Source: Pasteurella bettyae CCUG 2042 (lineage in GTDB: Bacteria; Pseudomonadota; Gammaproteobacteria; Enterobacterales; Pasteurellaceae). From it: a DNA stretch of 64,000 nucleotides. Below, in pieces: positions 49,562 to 58,606 of this stretch; positions within the stretch are counted from its first letter, which is position 1, and each line of letters starts with the position of its first letter. The DNA is taken from the NCBI RefSeq assembly GCF_000262245.1, contig NZ_AJSX01000041.1, forward strand, positions 1-64,000. Direction: 5' to 3'. The translations under genes were made by a program, and so were the position numbers. The notes beneath the pieces were generated by a model. The model did no database searches. It was given only the letters and a program-made list of their open reading frames with translations, and was not told the origin of the DNA.

Positions 49562-51238
49562 ATGCTTACTCAACTCACAATTAATAATTTTGCTATCGTT
49601 CACCACCTTGATATTGAACTCTCTAAAGGAATGTCAGTTATTACAGGTGAAACTGGTGCTGGTAAATCTATTGCCATTGATGCATTAGGTTTATGTCTCG
49701 GTCAACGTACAGATGCATCAATGTTACGTGAAGGTGCTGAACGAGTTGAAGTCTGTGCAACATTTCATATTGAAAACAACTCTGTTGCAGATCAGTGGTT
49801 AATTGACAATGAATTGAGAGATCAAGAAAATCCTGAAGAATGCATTCTCCGCCGTTTAATCAATCAAGAAGGCCGTTCAAAAGCTTTTATTAATGGCACC
49901 CCAGTATCTGCCTCGTTACTAAAAGACTTAGGACAAAAACTTATTCATATAAATGGGCAACACTCATCCCAACTATTACTAAAAAATGAGTTTCAATTAC
50001 AGGCTTTAGATAATTTTTGTGCTCACTATCAGTTACTAGAAGATATGGCTGAAACTTATCAAGTATGGAAGAACTTACAATTACAAGTTAAAACATTTAA
50101 ACAAAGATGTGCTGAAAATGAAGCTAAAAAACAACTTCTACAATATCAAGTTGATGAATTAAATGAATTGAACTTACAACCTAATGAATATCTTGAATTA
50201 GAAGAAGAACAGCGCCGTCTCTCTAATAGTGAACAACTTACTAACTTATCACAATCTACATTACAAATTTTAAGTGAAAATGAAACAGTTAACGTCGATA
50301 GCTTACTTTATCGGGCAACTCAATATATTGAAGAACTCTCTGAATTAGATACTCGTTATACAAATATTCAAAGTTTATTGCAAGATGCATTAATTCAAAT
50401 TAAAGAAGCTAATACAGAATTACAACATCTATCCAATAATATTGAGTCAGATCCTCAAGTACTGCAAGAAATAGAACAAAGAATGCATCAAGTACTACAA
50501 TTAGCTCGTAAGCATAATGTAAAACCTGAAAATTTAGTAGAGTTACATCAAACATTAAAGAAAGAATTGTCCCAACTTATAGATTTTTATGACAATGAAG
50601 ATGAATTACTAGCACAAGAACAGCAAGCTTATCAAAAGACATTAGCAACAGCTACTGAACTTCATCAAAGTCGTCAACAAGGCGCAGATAAACTTGCTAA
50701 GCAAATGACAAAATCAATAAAACAACTTGCTATGGAAAACGCAGAGTTTTTTATTAATTTGGAAGCCAATTACAATGAAATTACAATTAATGGAGCTGAT
50801 AATGTCATTTTTAATTTACGAAGTAATTTAGGACAATCAGCACAGCCTCTTTCTAAAATTGCATCTGGTGGTGAATTATCAAGAATTGCACTTGCACTAC
50901 AAGTATTAACTTCAGATAAAATTGCCATTCCCACCTTAATCTTTGATGAAATTGATGTTGGTATCAGTGGCGCTACTGCAAGCATTGTCGGTAAATTATT
51001 AAGAAAACTAAGTAGCAAATGCCAAGTAGTTTGTGTCACTCACTTACCTCAAGTCGCCTGTCACGGACATCAGCATTTTATGGTAGAAAAATCGACAATA
51101 GAAGGCAAAACAGAAACGAAAATGATTGAACTATCCGCTCAACAACGTATAAAAGCACTTGCCAAACTATTAGGGGGAAGCAAAATTACTGATACGGCGT
51201 TAGCAAATGCACAAGAATTATTAGCGCTTGTAGGTTAA
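49562..51238 (+). CDS. recN: DNA repair protein RecN
   Basis: RecN is an SMC-like ATPase that holds broken DNA ends together in recombinational repair. The 558-residue protein has Walker A TGETGAGKSIAIDALG (about 30-45), HINGQHSSQLLL, a long coiled coil (about 150-365), the ABC signature KIASGGELSRIALAL (about 438-452) and Walker B PTLIFDEIDVGISG. The start ATG has AAGGAG nine bases upstream. A LexA-like inverted repeat precedes it. Confidence 0.97.
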   Translation: MLTQLTINNFAIVHHLDIELSKGMSVITGETGAGKSIAIDALGLCLGQRTDASMLREGAERVEVCATFHIENNSVADQWLIDNELRDQENPEECILRRLINQEGRSKAFINGTPVSASLLKDLGQKLIHINGQHSSQLLLKNEFQLQALDNFCAHYQLLEDMAETYQVWKNLQLQVKTFKQRCAENEAKKQLLQYQVDELNELNLQPNEYLELEEEQRRLSNSEQLTNLSQSTLQILSENETVNVDSLLYRATQYIEELSELDTRYTNIQSLLQDALIQIKEANTELQHLSNNIESDPQVLQEIEQRMHQVLQLARKHNVKPENLVELHQTLKKELSQLIDFYDNEDELLAQEQQAYQKTLATATELHQSRQQGADKLAKQMTKSIKQLAMENAEFFINLEANYNEITINGADNVIFNLRSNLGQSAQPLSKIASGGELSRIALALQVLTSDKIAIPTLIFDEIDVGISGATASIVGKLLRKLSSKCQVVCVTHLPQVACHGHQHFMVEKSTIEGKTETKMIELSAQQRIKALAKLLGGSKITDTALANAQELLALVG

Positions 51239-51352
51239 CAGCAACGCCAAAATTAAAGGACTGATTTTGATCAGCCCAAAACCAGTCCTTAAACTTATAA
51301 TCTAACTACATAGAACAGAGAATAATAGTTATCTGCTTTATGAAATATCAGA

Positions 51353-51970
51353 TTAGAAGCGATAACCAACACCTAGGAAAAATATAGTTGGATCTAAAGT
51401 CACTTTATTTTCATGCTCAGTACCTGCAACTTTAAATGTTGCTTTAGTTTTAATTTTTGCATAATACATTGAGGCATTTATAAAGAAATTATCAGTGATA
51501 TTAATATCCACACCCATATTTGTCATTAATCCCCAAGAATCTTTTAATTTGAGGTCTGTAACTCCAGCGAGTACTTCTTTTTCATCAAAGAAAGTGGTGT
51601 AGTTTACCCCTGCACCAATATATGGGCGAACAGGAGAATCTTTATCTAAGAAATAATATTGTGCGTATAAACTTGGTGGTAAATGTTTTGTTTTACCCAC
51701 TAATGTATTACCTAGTGTAATTTCATGGCTAAATGGCGTTGCAGCTAATAATTCAACACCGACATTATCAGTAAACATATAGGTTGCAGTTAAGCCTAAT
51801 TGAGCATTAGAATTAACATCTAAATTCTTCCACGCTGGATTAGAATTATCTACATTAGGAACAACTAACGCTCCACCTGCGCGAACAATCACATCACCTG
51901 CACTATGTGCCATTACCGCTCCACTGACTAATGCAGCACTTATACCCAACACGAATCCTAATTTTTTCAT
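51353..51970 (-). CDS. ompW: Outer membrane protein OmpW
   Basis: OmpW is an 8-stranded outer-membrane beta-barrel. The 205-residue protein has a signal peptide (MKKLGFVLGISAALVSGAVM, cleaved after MAH or AHS), the mature start GDVIVRAGGALVVPN, YMFTDNVGVELLAATPFSHEI, LYAQYYFLDKDSPVRPYIGA and a C-terminal aromatic residue (LGVGYRF), the barrel-insertion signal. Two FNR-like sites upstream agree with oxygen-responsive control known for E. coli ompW. Divergent from yciC, matching E. coli order. Confidence 0.95.
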   Translation of the reverse strand: MKKLGFVLGISAALVSGAVMAHSAGDVIVRAGGALVVPNVDNSNPAWKNLDVNSNAQLGLTATYMFTDNVGVELLAATPFSHEITLGNTLVGKTKHLPPSLYAQYYFLDKDSPVRPYIGAGVNYTTFFDEKEVLAGVTDLKLKDSWGLMTNMGVDINITDNFFINASMYYAKIKTKATFKVAGTEHENKVTLDPTIFFLGVGYRF

Positions 51971-52055
51971 TGTATTATCCTTAAGTCGAAAAACTTACAA
52001 AAATTGTGCCTATTTACAGGCGTAAGAAATATACCAATAAATGGTTATTAAAAAT

Positions 52056-52069
52056 GTGATCAATATCAA
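52056..52069. promoter_or_regulatory. FNR-like site 1 upstream of ompW
   Basis: GTGAT-CAAT-ATCAA matches TTGAT-N4-ATCAA at 9 of 10 positions, 86 bases upstream of the ompW start. Confidence 0.6.
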
Positions 52070-52098
52070 AGTTTATGAAATAAATTCATTAAAATTAT

Positions 52099-52112
52099 TT
52101 GATGTGTATCAA
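52099..52112. promoter_or_regulatory. FNR site 2 between ompW and yciC
   Basis: TTGAT-GTGT-ATCAA is a perfect FNR consensus, 129 bases before ompW and 82 bases before the divergent yciC start. It could serve either gene. Confidence 0.65.
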
Positions 52113-52193
52113 AATCCACTATTTTTATACAATTAAGCATAAACACAGTATAATAGAACAGTGATAATTCAACTGATTAATATGAGGTCTTAA

Positions 52194-52967
52194 ATGACAA
52201 TTAATTTTTCACAGATTTTACAAGATAGTTGGAATTTTATGAGAAACCAGCGTAAATTTGTGTTCACTCTGATACTATTCTTTTGTTTAGCCAGTTTAAT
52301 AATTAACTTGTTGGGCTCATCTTTATTTCAAACTGCAATTGAAACATCAAGCACAGAGATGGGAAATAAAAATGATATTTCTATCATGATGCAACGTGTA
52401 CAAAGTGATAATTTCTTAGTGTTATATTTAGTCAATCAATTAATAACATTTGTCCTTTCTGCTTGGGGGCTATTTGGTATTCATCAAATTAGCCAAGGTC
52501 AAGCTGTGAATTACACTCAAAGCACTAAATCGACTTTGAATGGAATTATCGGTTTCATCATGCTCAACATCATTATCAGCCTTCCTTTAGCAATAGGGTT
52601 AATAAATATACTTCCTGCGATTGTTAACTCTAGTAATACAACTGGACTCTTTGGAATTATTTTAGTTATCCTAGGTACTTACATTTATATTCGCTTATGT
52701 CTAACCCCTATACATTATCTCACTACCAAAGTGACTCTTTTACAAGCTATTCAACAAATTTGGCAAATGAGTCATAAGCGTGTTGCAATTCTTTTTATTT
52801 ATTGCTTATTAATTTATTTTCTTATCCCTGCTCTAACACAGCAAATTGCGTTTTTAGCAACGAATATAACTATTGATATTATTGCAACATTATTAATTGC
52901 TACAATTAGTGTATTTGTGCTTATTATTAGTTATCGTTTTTATATTTTATTTAATCAAAAGGCATAA
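52194..52967 (+). CDS. yciC: YciC-like (UPF0259) membrane protein
   Basis: The 257-residue protein has about six hydrophobic helices and the start FSQILQDSWNFMRNQRKFVF, corresponding to the E. coli YciC start with its FFRNQ segment. The family has no known biochemical function. It is first in a run yciC-yciB-yciA-yciI, with gaps of 5, 7 and 17 bases, next to ompW as in E. coli. Confidence 0.85.
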   Translation: MTINFSQILQDSWNFMRNQRKFVFTLILFFCLASLIINLLGSSLFQTAIETSSTEMGNKNDISIMMQRVQSDNFLVLYLVNQLITFVLSAWGLFGIHQISQGQAVNYTQSTKSTLNGIIGFIMLNIIISLPLAIGLINILPAIVNSSNTTGLFGIILVILGTYIYIRLCLTPIHYLTTKVTLLQAIQQIWQMSHKRVAILFIYCLLIYFLIPALTQQIAFLATNITIDIIATLLIATISVFVLIISYRFYILFNQKA

Positions 52968-52972
52968 AATAA

Positions 52973-53515
52973 ATGAAACAACTACTTGAATTTATTCCTC
53001 TCATTTTATTTTTTATCGTTTATAAATTATCAGGTATTAGAGAGGCTGCGATAACTCTAGTTTTAGCAACAATTATTCAAATGATCATTCTAAAATTGAA
53101 ATATGGTCAAATTGAAAAGCAACAAATTATTATGGGCGTTGCCGTGGTTTTCTTTGGGGGATTAACTGCTTATTTTAACAAAGTTGAATACTTGCAATGG
53201 AAAGTCACCATTGTTTATGCGTTATTCGCACTTATTCTTTTAATAAGCCAATTTATTTTTAAAAAACCACTCATTCAAAAATTATTAGGTAAGGAAATTT
53301 CACTTCCTGAAAAAGTCTGGAATAATCTTAATTTAGGCTGGGCATGCTTTTTTCTTTTATGCATGGTGATTAATATTTATATTAGCCAGTATTATTCAGA
53401 AGAAATTTGGGTTGATTTCAAATCTTTCGGGATTATTACTATGACTTTCATAGCAACCATATTGACAGGAATTTATATTTACCGTTATCTTCCTAAAGAC
53501 AATCAACAAAAGTAG
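52973..53515 (+). CDS. yciB: Inner-membrane septation protein YciB
   Basis: YciB (IspA family) is a five-helix inner-membrane protein linked to envelope integrity and cell division. The 180-residue protein begins [20 protein letters not shown] and contains [24 protein letters not shown] (read as [16 protein letters not shown] and VTIVYALF) and [10 protein letters not shown], typical of the family. It lies 5 bases after yciC. Confidence 0.94.
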   Translation: MKQLLEFIPLILFFIVYKLSGIREAAITLVLATIIQMIILKLKYGQIEKQQIIMGVAVVFFGGLTAYFNKVEYLQWKVTIVYALFALILLISQFIFKKPLIQKLLGKEISLPEKVWNNLNLGWACFFLLCMVINIYISQYYSEEIWVDFKSFGIITMTFIATILTGIYIYRYLPKDNQQK

Positions 53516-53522
53516 GTTATAA

Positions 53523-53969
53523 ATGACAGAAATAACTCAAACAAACCGATGCCCTAAAGGTTCCCTAATTTTGAGAACCCTTGCGATGCCTTCTGATACC
53601 AATGCAAATGGTGATATTTTTGGTGGTTGGATTATGTCTCAAATGGACATGGGGGGGGCTATTCTCGCCAAAGAAATAAGTAAAGGGCGTGTGGTCACAG
53701 TATGTGTAGAACGAATCACATTTTTACATCCAATTGCTGTAGGCGATGTTGTTTGTTGCTATGGCAAATTAGTAAAAATAGGACGTTCATCTATGCAAGT
53801 CAAAGTTGAAGTATGGATTAAGAAAGTTTATGAAGGCATCAGTGATCGTAATTGTGTGACAGAAGCACTCTTCACCTATGTTGCGATAGACAAAGATGGA
53901 AAACCTCGAGCCGTTCCTAGAGAAAATAATCCAGAATTAGAACAAGCATTAATGTTAATAACAGAATAA
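53523..53969 (+). CDS. yciA: Acyl-CoA thioesterase YciA
   Basis: YciA is a hotdog-fold hexameric thioesterase with broad acyl-CoA range. The 148-residue protein has [19 protein letters not shown] (about 20-38; the catalytic Asp lies in NANGDIFGG) and [18 protein letters not shown]. The structure and activity of the H. influenzae protein HI0827 are known. A run of eight G (53651-53658) lies in the codons for MGGA, unusual in this AT-rich genome. Confidence 0.96.
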   Translation: MTEITQTNRCPKGSLILRTLAMPSDTNANGDIFGGWIMSQMDMGGAILAKEISKGRVVTVCVERITFLHPIAVGDVVCCYGKLVKIGRSSMQVKVEVWIKKVYEGISDRNCVTEALFTYVAIDKDGKPRAVPRENNPELEQALMLITE

Positions 53970-53986
53970 TCAATAGGAAAATAAAA

Positions 53987-54271
53987 ATGATGTATTATGT
54001 AATTTTTGCACAAGATAAGCCTAATACACTAGAACAACGTATGGCTGTTCGCCCACAACATCTAGCTCGTTTAGAGTTACTCCATAAAGAAGAGCGTTTA
54101 CTTACCGCGGGCCCTAATCCTACGATTGATGGAACAGGTATAACAGGCTCAACTGTAATTGCAAAATTTGCCTCTTTAAAGGATGCTCAAGTTTGGGCAG
54201 ATAAAGATCCTTATGTGGCTGCTGGGGTATATGAGAATGTTATTATCAAACCATTCAAACCTGTGTTCTAG
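53987..54271 (+). CDS. yciI: YciI-like protein (YCII domain)
   Basis: A small dimeric ferredoxin-like fold protein of unknown cellular role. The sequence follows E. coli Yci[40 protein letters not shown] with the conserved His, and [19 protein letters not shown]. The start may be either ATG of the MM doublet (53987 or 53990). The H. influenzae protein HI0828 is the structural reference for the family. Confidence 0.94.
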   Translation: MMYYVIFAQDKPNTLEQRMAVRPQHLARLELLHKEERLLTAGPNPTIDGTGITGSTVIAKFASLKDAQVWADKDPYVAAGVYENVIIKPFKPVF

Positions 54272-54300
54272 CTAATGGCTTGAATAAAATTTTTTTAATA

Positions 54301-54345
54301 AACACCGCACTTTAGCTAATTAATCAAAAAGTGCGGTGTTTTTTT
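54301..54345. terminator. Paired uptake-sequence terminator between yciI and epmA
   Basis: AACACCGCACTTT (54301-54313) and AAAGTGCGGTGTT (to 54340) form a 13-bp stem with a loop of about 14 bases, followed rightwards by T7. Confidence 0.9.
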
Positions 54346-54354
54346 GCAAAATTT

Positions 54355-55326
54355 TTAGGCATTATTCACCGAAAATGCCATAACATTTTCAATTTTAGAT
54401 TCATCTAAAGCAACCATAATTAAACGATCTACACCTAATGCCACACCAGAACAATCAGGCATACCAGATTGCAATGCCCCCAGTAAACGTTTATCTACCA
54501 AACGTTGTGGTAAGCCCATTTTCTCTCTTTGTCGATTATCTTGTTCAAAACGAGTTGATTGCTCATGGGCATCCGTTAACTCATGAAAACCATTAGCCAG
54601 TTCTAAACCTTTATAATAAAATTCAAAACGCTCTGCAACCCGATGATCTTCTGGGCTAATTTGAGCTAACGCAGCTTGTGTTGCAGGAAAATGATAAACA
54701 ACAGTAGGACGCTCTCTACCAATGCAAGGCTCAACTACGGTACTAAATAAAAATTCCAGCAAGGTATCCCGATCTTCATTAGCATCACACATAAAATGGT
54801 GTTCATGGGCTTTCGCCACTAATTCTTCACGAGTTGCAGAAAGAGGGTCTAATCCAACAAATTGTTGAAAAGCAAACTGATAACTCAAACTTTCCGCTGG
54901 TTCACAATCAAGAATTTGTTGCAATAAGTCATCCACTTCATTAATCAAACGATACATATCAAAATGTGGGCGATACCATTCCAACATGGTAAATTCAGGA
55001 TTATGGCGATTTCCAGCTTCTTCATTACGAAAAACTCGGCATAATTGAAAAATTGCTCCACACCCTGCGGCAATTAAACGCTTCATGTGATATTCGGGAC
55101 TTGTACCTAACCATAAGGTTTTAGAATGCACATTTAAAGGCGCCACAAATTCAGTATTGAACGTAGATAAGTGTACATCAGTCACACCAAATTCACTTAG
55201 AACAGGCGTTTCTACTTCTAATAAACCTCGTTCAGTAAAGAATTTACGAATTTCATTAATAATTTTAGCTCTCGCTTGTAAAGTTTTTATAGAGGCCGTA
55301 GGACGCCAATCTTCTGCTACAAACAT
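54355..55326 (-). CDS. epmA: Elongation factor P--(R)-beta-lysine ligase EpmA
   Basis: EpmA (PoxA/GenX), a lysyl-tRNA synthetase paralogue without an anticodon domain, attaches beta-lysine to EF-P. The 323-residue form starts at ATG 55326 ([19 protein letters not shown]), matching E. coli (325); the longer frame upstream lacks support. Class II motifs: [20 protein letters not shown] (motif 2, about 96-115) and [15 protein letters not shown] (motif 3, about 296-310). In E. coli epmA is directly divergent from frdA; here four ABC-importer genes lie between. Confidence 0.96.
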   Translation of the reverse strand: MFVAEDWRPTASIKTLQARAKIINEIRKFFTERGLLEVETPVLSEFGVTDVHLSTFNTEFVAPLNVHSKTLWLGTSPEYHMKRLIAAGCGAIFQLCRVFRNEEAGNRHNPEFTMLEWYRPHFDMYRLINEVDDLLQQILDCEPAESLSYQFAFQQFVGLDPLSATREELVAKAHEHHFMCDANEDRDTLLEFLFSTVVEPCIGRERPTVVYHFPATQAALAQISPEDHRVAERFEFYYKGLELANGFHELTDAHEQSTRFEQDNRQREKMGLPQRLVDKRLLGALQSGMPDCSGVALGVDRLIMVALDESKIENVMAFSVNNA

Positions 55327-55414
55327 AAATATACCTATTATAAAAATATTAATGCTATATTTTAATCTACTTTCAAGTAAGTTACCAAAGAGTTTGATTG
55401 ATAATAAAAATATT

Positions 55415-55449
55415 AAAAGCACTTATTTATTGCTTAACAAGTGCTTTTT
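55415..55449 (-). terminator. Terminator of the ABC-importer operon
   Basis: AAAAGCACTT (55415-55424) pairs with AAGTGCTTTTT (55439-55449), 10 bases after the ATPase gene stop, followed leftwards by TTTTAATATTTTT. Confidence 0.8.
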
Positions 55450-55458
55450 GATATTGAT

Positions 55459-56862
55459 TTACTGAAGTTGATATTCAGTTAAATCGATAATTTGATGACA
55501 ATAATGCTCAATCAGATGATGATCATGACTTACTATGACTAAAGTACAATTGTGAATACGACATTGTTCTATCAATAAATCTAAGGTTTCTTTCTGAGTA
55601 ATAGGATCTAATCGAGAAGTCACTTCATCCGCAAATAAAAGCACAGGTTCAAATAATAAAGCTCGTAGAATTGCCACTCGCTGTAATTCTCCGCCAGATA
55701 CATTATTTGCAGTTCTAGCCAATAAATCCTGATCTAACTTAAGTTGCGTTAATAAATAAGGAATTTTACTTCTATCTAAGCCATGCTTATCGATGACATC
55801 GTCTAACAATATCTGTAAACTGACGCTTTGAGCAAATGCTGCTGGGGGATCTTGGTATAGCTTTAACACTTGTTGACGTTTTGGTTTAAAATTCCAAGAA
55901 ATTTCACCGCACTTTGGCTTTAATAAGCCACACAAGGCATCACCTAAAGAACTTTTTCCGATACCACTATCGCCAATTAATCCTAATACTTCACCTTTTC
56001 TTAATTGAAAATTTAAATCCTTAAATAAAGTTCTCTCCCCTCTTCCCAGGCTTAAATCCTTTGCCGTCACTAAAATCTCAGAGACAACTTCTTGTTTAAC
56101 TTGCTTTTGCCAATTATGAGGCGAAGCCGCCATCAATTGCTGAGCATACTCAGATTGAGGATTTTTTAAAACTTGCTGAGCATTTCCTTGTTCTAATAAA
56201 ATCCCCTTTTTCATCACCATAATCGAACCACCAAGTTGCTCAGCAACATCAATATCATGGGTGATAGTGAGTAACGTTCCACCTTGATTCACAATATCTT
56301 GCAATAACTGAATCACAATACATTTATTTTTTTCATCTAAACCTTTAGTTGGTTCATCAGCAATCACCATAATGGCACCACCTGATGTAGCAGCTGCAAA
56401 AGAAGCTCGTTGTGCCATTCCTCCTGAAAGTTGATGAGGAAAATATTTAATAAACTTAGCTAATCCAAGTGCGGTTAGTTTCTCAGTAGTTTTTTGCGAA
56501 GAAAGCCCATTGTTAAGTTGACCTACTAAAGAAAAACTTTCCCATACTTGATTAAATATATTCATCGTTGGATCTAATGAACGCACGGGTTCTTGAGGCA
56601 ACATCGCCATGCATTTACCCCAATTTTGTCGTCTTAATTTCTCATTGATTAAATCCTGATGTATATGAATTTGCCCTTTAATTATTAATCCATCAGCTAA
56701 GCAGCCCATGATAGCCTGTGCTAATAAACTCTTACCTGAACCAGTTTCTCCTAATATGGTCAAACATTGCCCTTGTTGTAATTTTATATTAATGGGTTCA
56801 ACCAAGCATAATCCCGATTTTGTATAAACAGACAGAGATTGTGTTTCAATTAAAATAGTCAT
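55459..56862 (-). CDS. ABC importer ATPase, two nucleotide-binding domains fused
   Basis: The 467-residue protein contains two complete ABC domains in one chain, the DppD/DppF-like pair fused. Domain 1: Walker A GETGSGKS (about 37-44), signature LSGGMAQRASF and Walker B VIADEPTKGLD. Domain 2: Walker A GDSGIGKSSLGDALCG (about 296-311), signature VSGGELQRVAIL and Walker B LLFADEVTSRLDP. I start it at ATG 56862, whose A is shared with the stop of the upstream permease gene (TAATG). Such ATPases power family 5 importers of peptides or nickel. Uptake sequences at 55906-55914 and 56467-56475. Confidence 0.92.
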   Translation of the reverse strand: MTILIETQSLSVYTKSGLCLVEPINIKLQQGQCLTILGETGSGKSLLAQAIMGCLADGLIIKGQIHIHQDLINEKLRRQNWGKCMAMLPQEPVRSLDPTMNIFNQVWESFSLVGQLNNGLSSQKTTEKLTALGLAKFIKYFPHQLSGGMAQRASFAAATSGGAIMVIADEPTKGLDEKNKCIVIQLLQDIVNQGGTLLTITHDIDVAEQLGGSIMVMKKGILLEQGNAQQVLKNPQSEYAQQLMAASPHNWQKQVKQEVVSEILVTAKDLSLGRGERTLFKDLNFQLRKGEVLGLIGDSGIGKSSLGDALCGLLKPKCGEISWNFKPKRQQVLKLYQDPPAAFAQSVSLQILLDDVIDKHGLDRSKIPYLLTQLKLDQDLLARTANNVSGGELQRVAILRALLFEPVLLFADEVTSRLDPITQKETLDLLIEQCRIHNCTLVIVSHDHHLIEHYCHQIIDLTEYQLQ

Positions 56863-57650
56863 TATTTCACTCTCCCTGAAATTAATTGAAAACTTAATAC
56901 AAGTAAGAATACGACAGCTATCGGTTGTAAAAAGATCCAAGGTGCTTCGTGATAATAAGGAAATAATTCCGTCATCATCAAGCCTAGTTCGGGTGTAGGT
57001 GGACGTAAACCGACATTCACAAATCCTAATGTTGCTAGCGCTAACACCGCATTTCCTGCAGAAAATGCACTTAAGGTTAAAATGACAGGAGCCAATTTAG
57101 GAAAAAAATGACGTTTAAAACAATACCATAACCCCATTCCCATTAAACGAGAAGATTGAATTTCTATACTTGATGCCAAAGTTCTGCTAATAGCACGAAT
57201 CATTCTGAAAAACTCTACCCACATCACTAATGAGATACCGAGATAAAGTGACCAAAACGAACCAGGAGCAATAGCCGCAAATAGCAATATAAAGAGTAAG
57301 CCTGGTAATGCCATGATGACATCACTTATAAATGAGAAAACACGATCAACTAAACCACCGAGATAACCAGCTAAAATACCGCACAATAATCCAAAAAATA
57401 ACGAACAGCCAACTGACATCACGACTAAAGAAAAAGATAATCGAATTGCAGAAGCAAGGCGAGCAAACATATCCCGACCGAAATGATCGGTTCCTAACCA
57501 ATAAACTGCGGTAGGTTTTTGCAAAATTTTATTAAAATTTTGGAATGCTTCATCCATAGGATAAAAATACGGCTGCAAATAAGCGATAGCTAATAAAAAA
57601 ATTAATAAAAAACTACCGCACTTTTGAGCAAAAGAAAGTTTCTTTAACAT
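56862..57650 (-). CDS. ABC importer permease, DppC/NikC type
   Basis: The 262-residue inner-membrane protein has an N-terminal helix (GSFLLIFLLAIAYLQPYFY), the segment YWLGTDHFGRDMFARLASAI (about 49-68) diagnostic of DppC/OppC/NikC permeases, and about five more helices with the EAA-type loop (EIQSSRLMGMGLWYCFKRH). It overlaps the ATPase start and its own start meets the stop of the DppB-type permease gene (57650), so the three are translationally coupled. An uptake sequence is at 57615-57623. Confidence 0.92.
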   Translation of the reverse strand: MLKKLSFAQKCGSFLLIFLLAIAYLQPYFYPMDEAFQNFNKILQKPTAVYWLGTDHFGRDMFARLASAIRLSFSLVVMSVGCSLFFGLLCGILAGYLGGLVDRVFSFISDVIMALPGLLFILLFAAIAPGSFWSLYLGISLVMWVEFFRMIRAISRTLASSIEIQSSRLMGMGLWYCFKRHFFPKLAPVILTLSAFSAGNAVLALATLGFVNVGLRPPTPELGLMMTELFPYYHEAPWIFLQPIAVVFLLVLSFQLISGRVK

Positions 57651-58600
57651 TATGCTGCCCCTTCTGAATGATGATTAATACGGGGGTCAATCCAACTACT
57701 TAACATATCAACCAACATATTTAAAATAATAAAAAGATCGCCCATGATTAGCGCAGTCCCTTGAATCATCGGTACATCTCTGGCAATGACTGCATGTACT
57801 AACGCATGCCCACTGCCTGGCCAGGCAAAAAGACTTTCAACAATAACCACACCTTCAATTAAATAAATTAATTGTACTGAATGGTAAGTAATAATCGGAA
57901 TTGCCACATTACGTAACCCATGTCTAACAAAACTTTGTTGTTGATTAAGGCCTTTAAGGTAAGAAAACTGATAATATTCAGATTGTTGTACAGCAACCAT
58001 AGCATTACGGCTGATACGAACAGAAACAGCACTTAATCCTAGCGCTAAAGTTAATGCTGGTAACAAAAAATGTTGCCAACTTCCATATCCCGCAGCAGGA
58101 AGCCATTTTAAATTGACTGCAAATAGACTGATAAGTCCTATACCAATAATAAATGCTGGGACTGAACGTAAGAACGTACTAATTACTAAGGTTAATCGGT
58201 CAAATAACCCATTGGGACGTTGGGCAGCTAATAATCCTAATGGTGGACCAATTAAAATGCCTAAGATCAAAGCTACTACAGCTAAACTTAATGTATGCAT
58301 AAATTGATGACCGATTAATGCCCATACAGTTTCGCCTGAAACTAATGACTTACCAAGATTCAACTGAATCAAATCAGTAAACCAATTAAAATAACTTTGC
58401 CACCAACTCTGATCTAAACTCAGTTCTCTTCGTACAAGTGTTGCAGCGGCACTATCTGTCTGATCATAACCATAGCGGCTTGCAGCGATACGAAATGCCA
58501 TGTCCCCAGGCAAGCTTCTTGTCAAAATAAAGGTCAGTGTTCCCACTGACCAAATCATTAAAAAGAGTTGCCCAATACGCTTAGAAAGCAATTTAACCAT
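57650..58600 (-). CDS. ABC importer permease, DppB/NikB type
   Basis: The 316-residue inner-membrane protein begins with the typical RIGQLFLMIWSVGTLTFILT helix (about 7-26) and the DppB-type SLPGDMAFRIAASRYG, then RRELSLDQSWWQSYFNWFTD. Six helices follow, with VIVESLFAWPGSGHALVHAV near residue 252, the conserved block of this permease type. It starts 6 bases after the stop of the binding-protein gene. Confidence 0.93.
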   Translation of the reverse strand: MVKLLSKRIGQLFLMIWSVGTLTFILTRSLPGDMAFRIAASRYGYDQTDSAAATLVRRELSLDQSWWQSYFNWFTDLIQLNLGKSLVSGETVWALIGHQFMHTLSLAVVALILGILIGPPLGLLAAQRPNGLFDRLTLVISTFLRSVPAFIIGIGLISLFAVNLKWLPAAGYGSWQHFLLPALTLALGLSAVSVRISRNAMVAVQQSEYYQFSYLKGLNQQQSFVRHGLRNVAIPIITYHSVQLIYLIEGVVIVESLFAWPGSGHALVHAVIARDVPMIQGTALIMGDLFIILNMLVDMLSSWIDPRINHHSEGAA

Positions 58601-58606
58601 ATATTT

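Noticed and set aside
57332..57514. 60-codon plus-strand frame opposite the DppC-type permease
   Set aside because: Antisense to a conserved membrane-protein gene, without a ribosome binding site.
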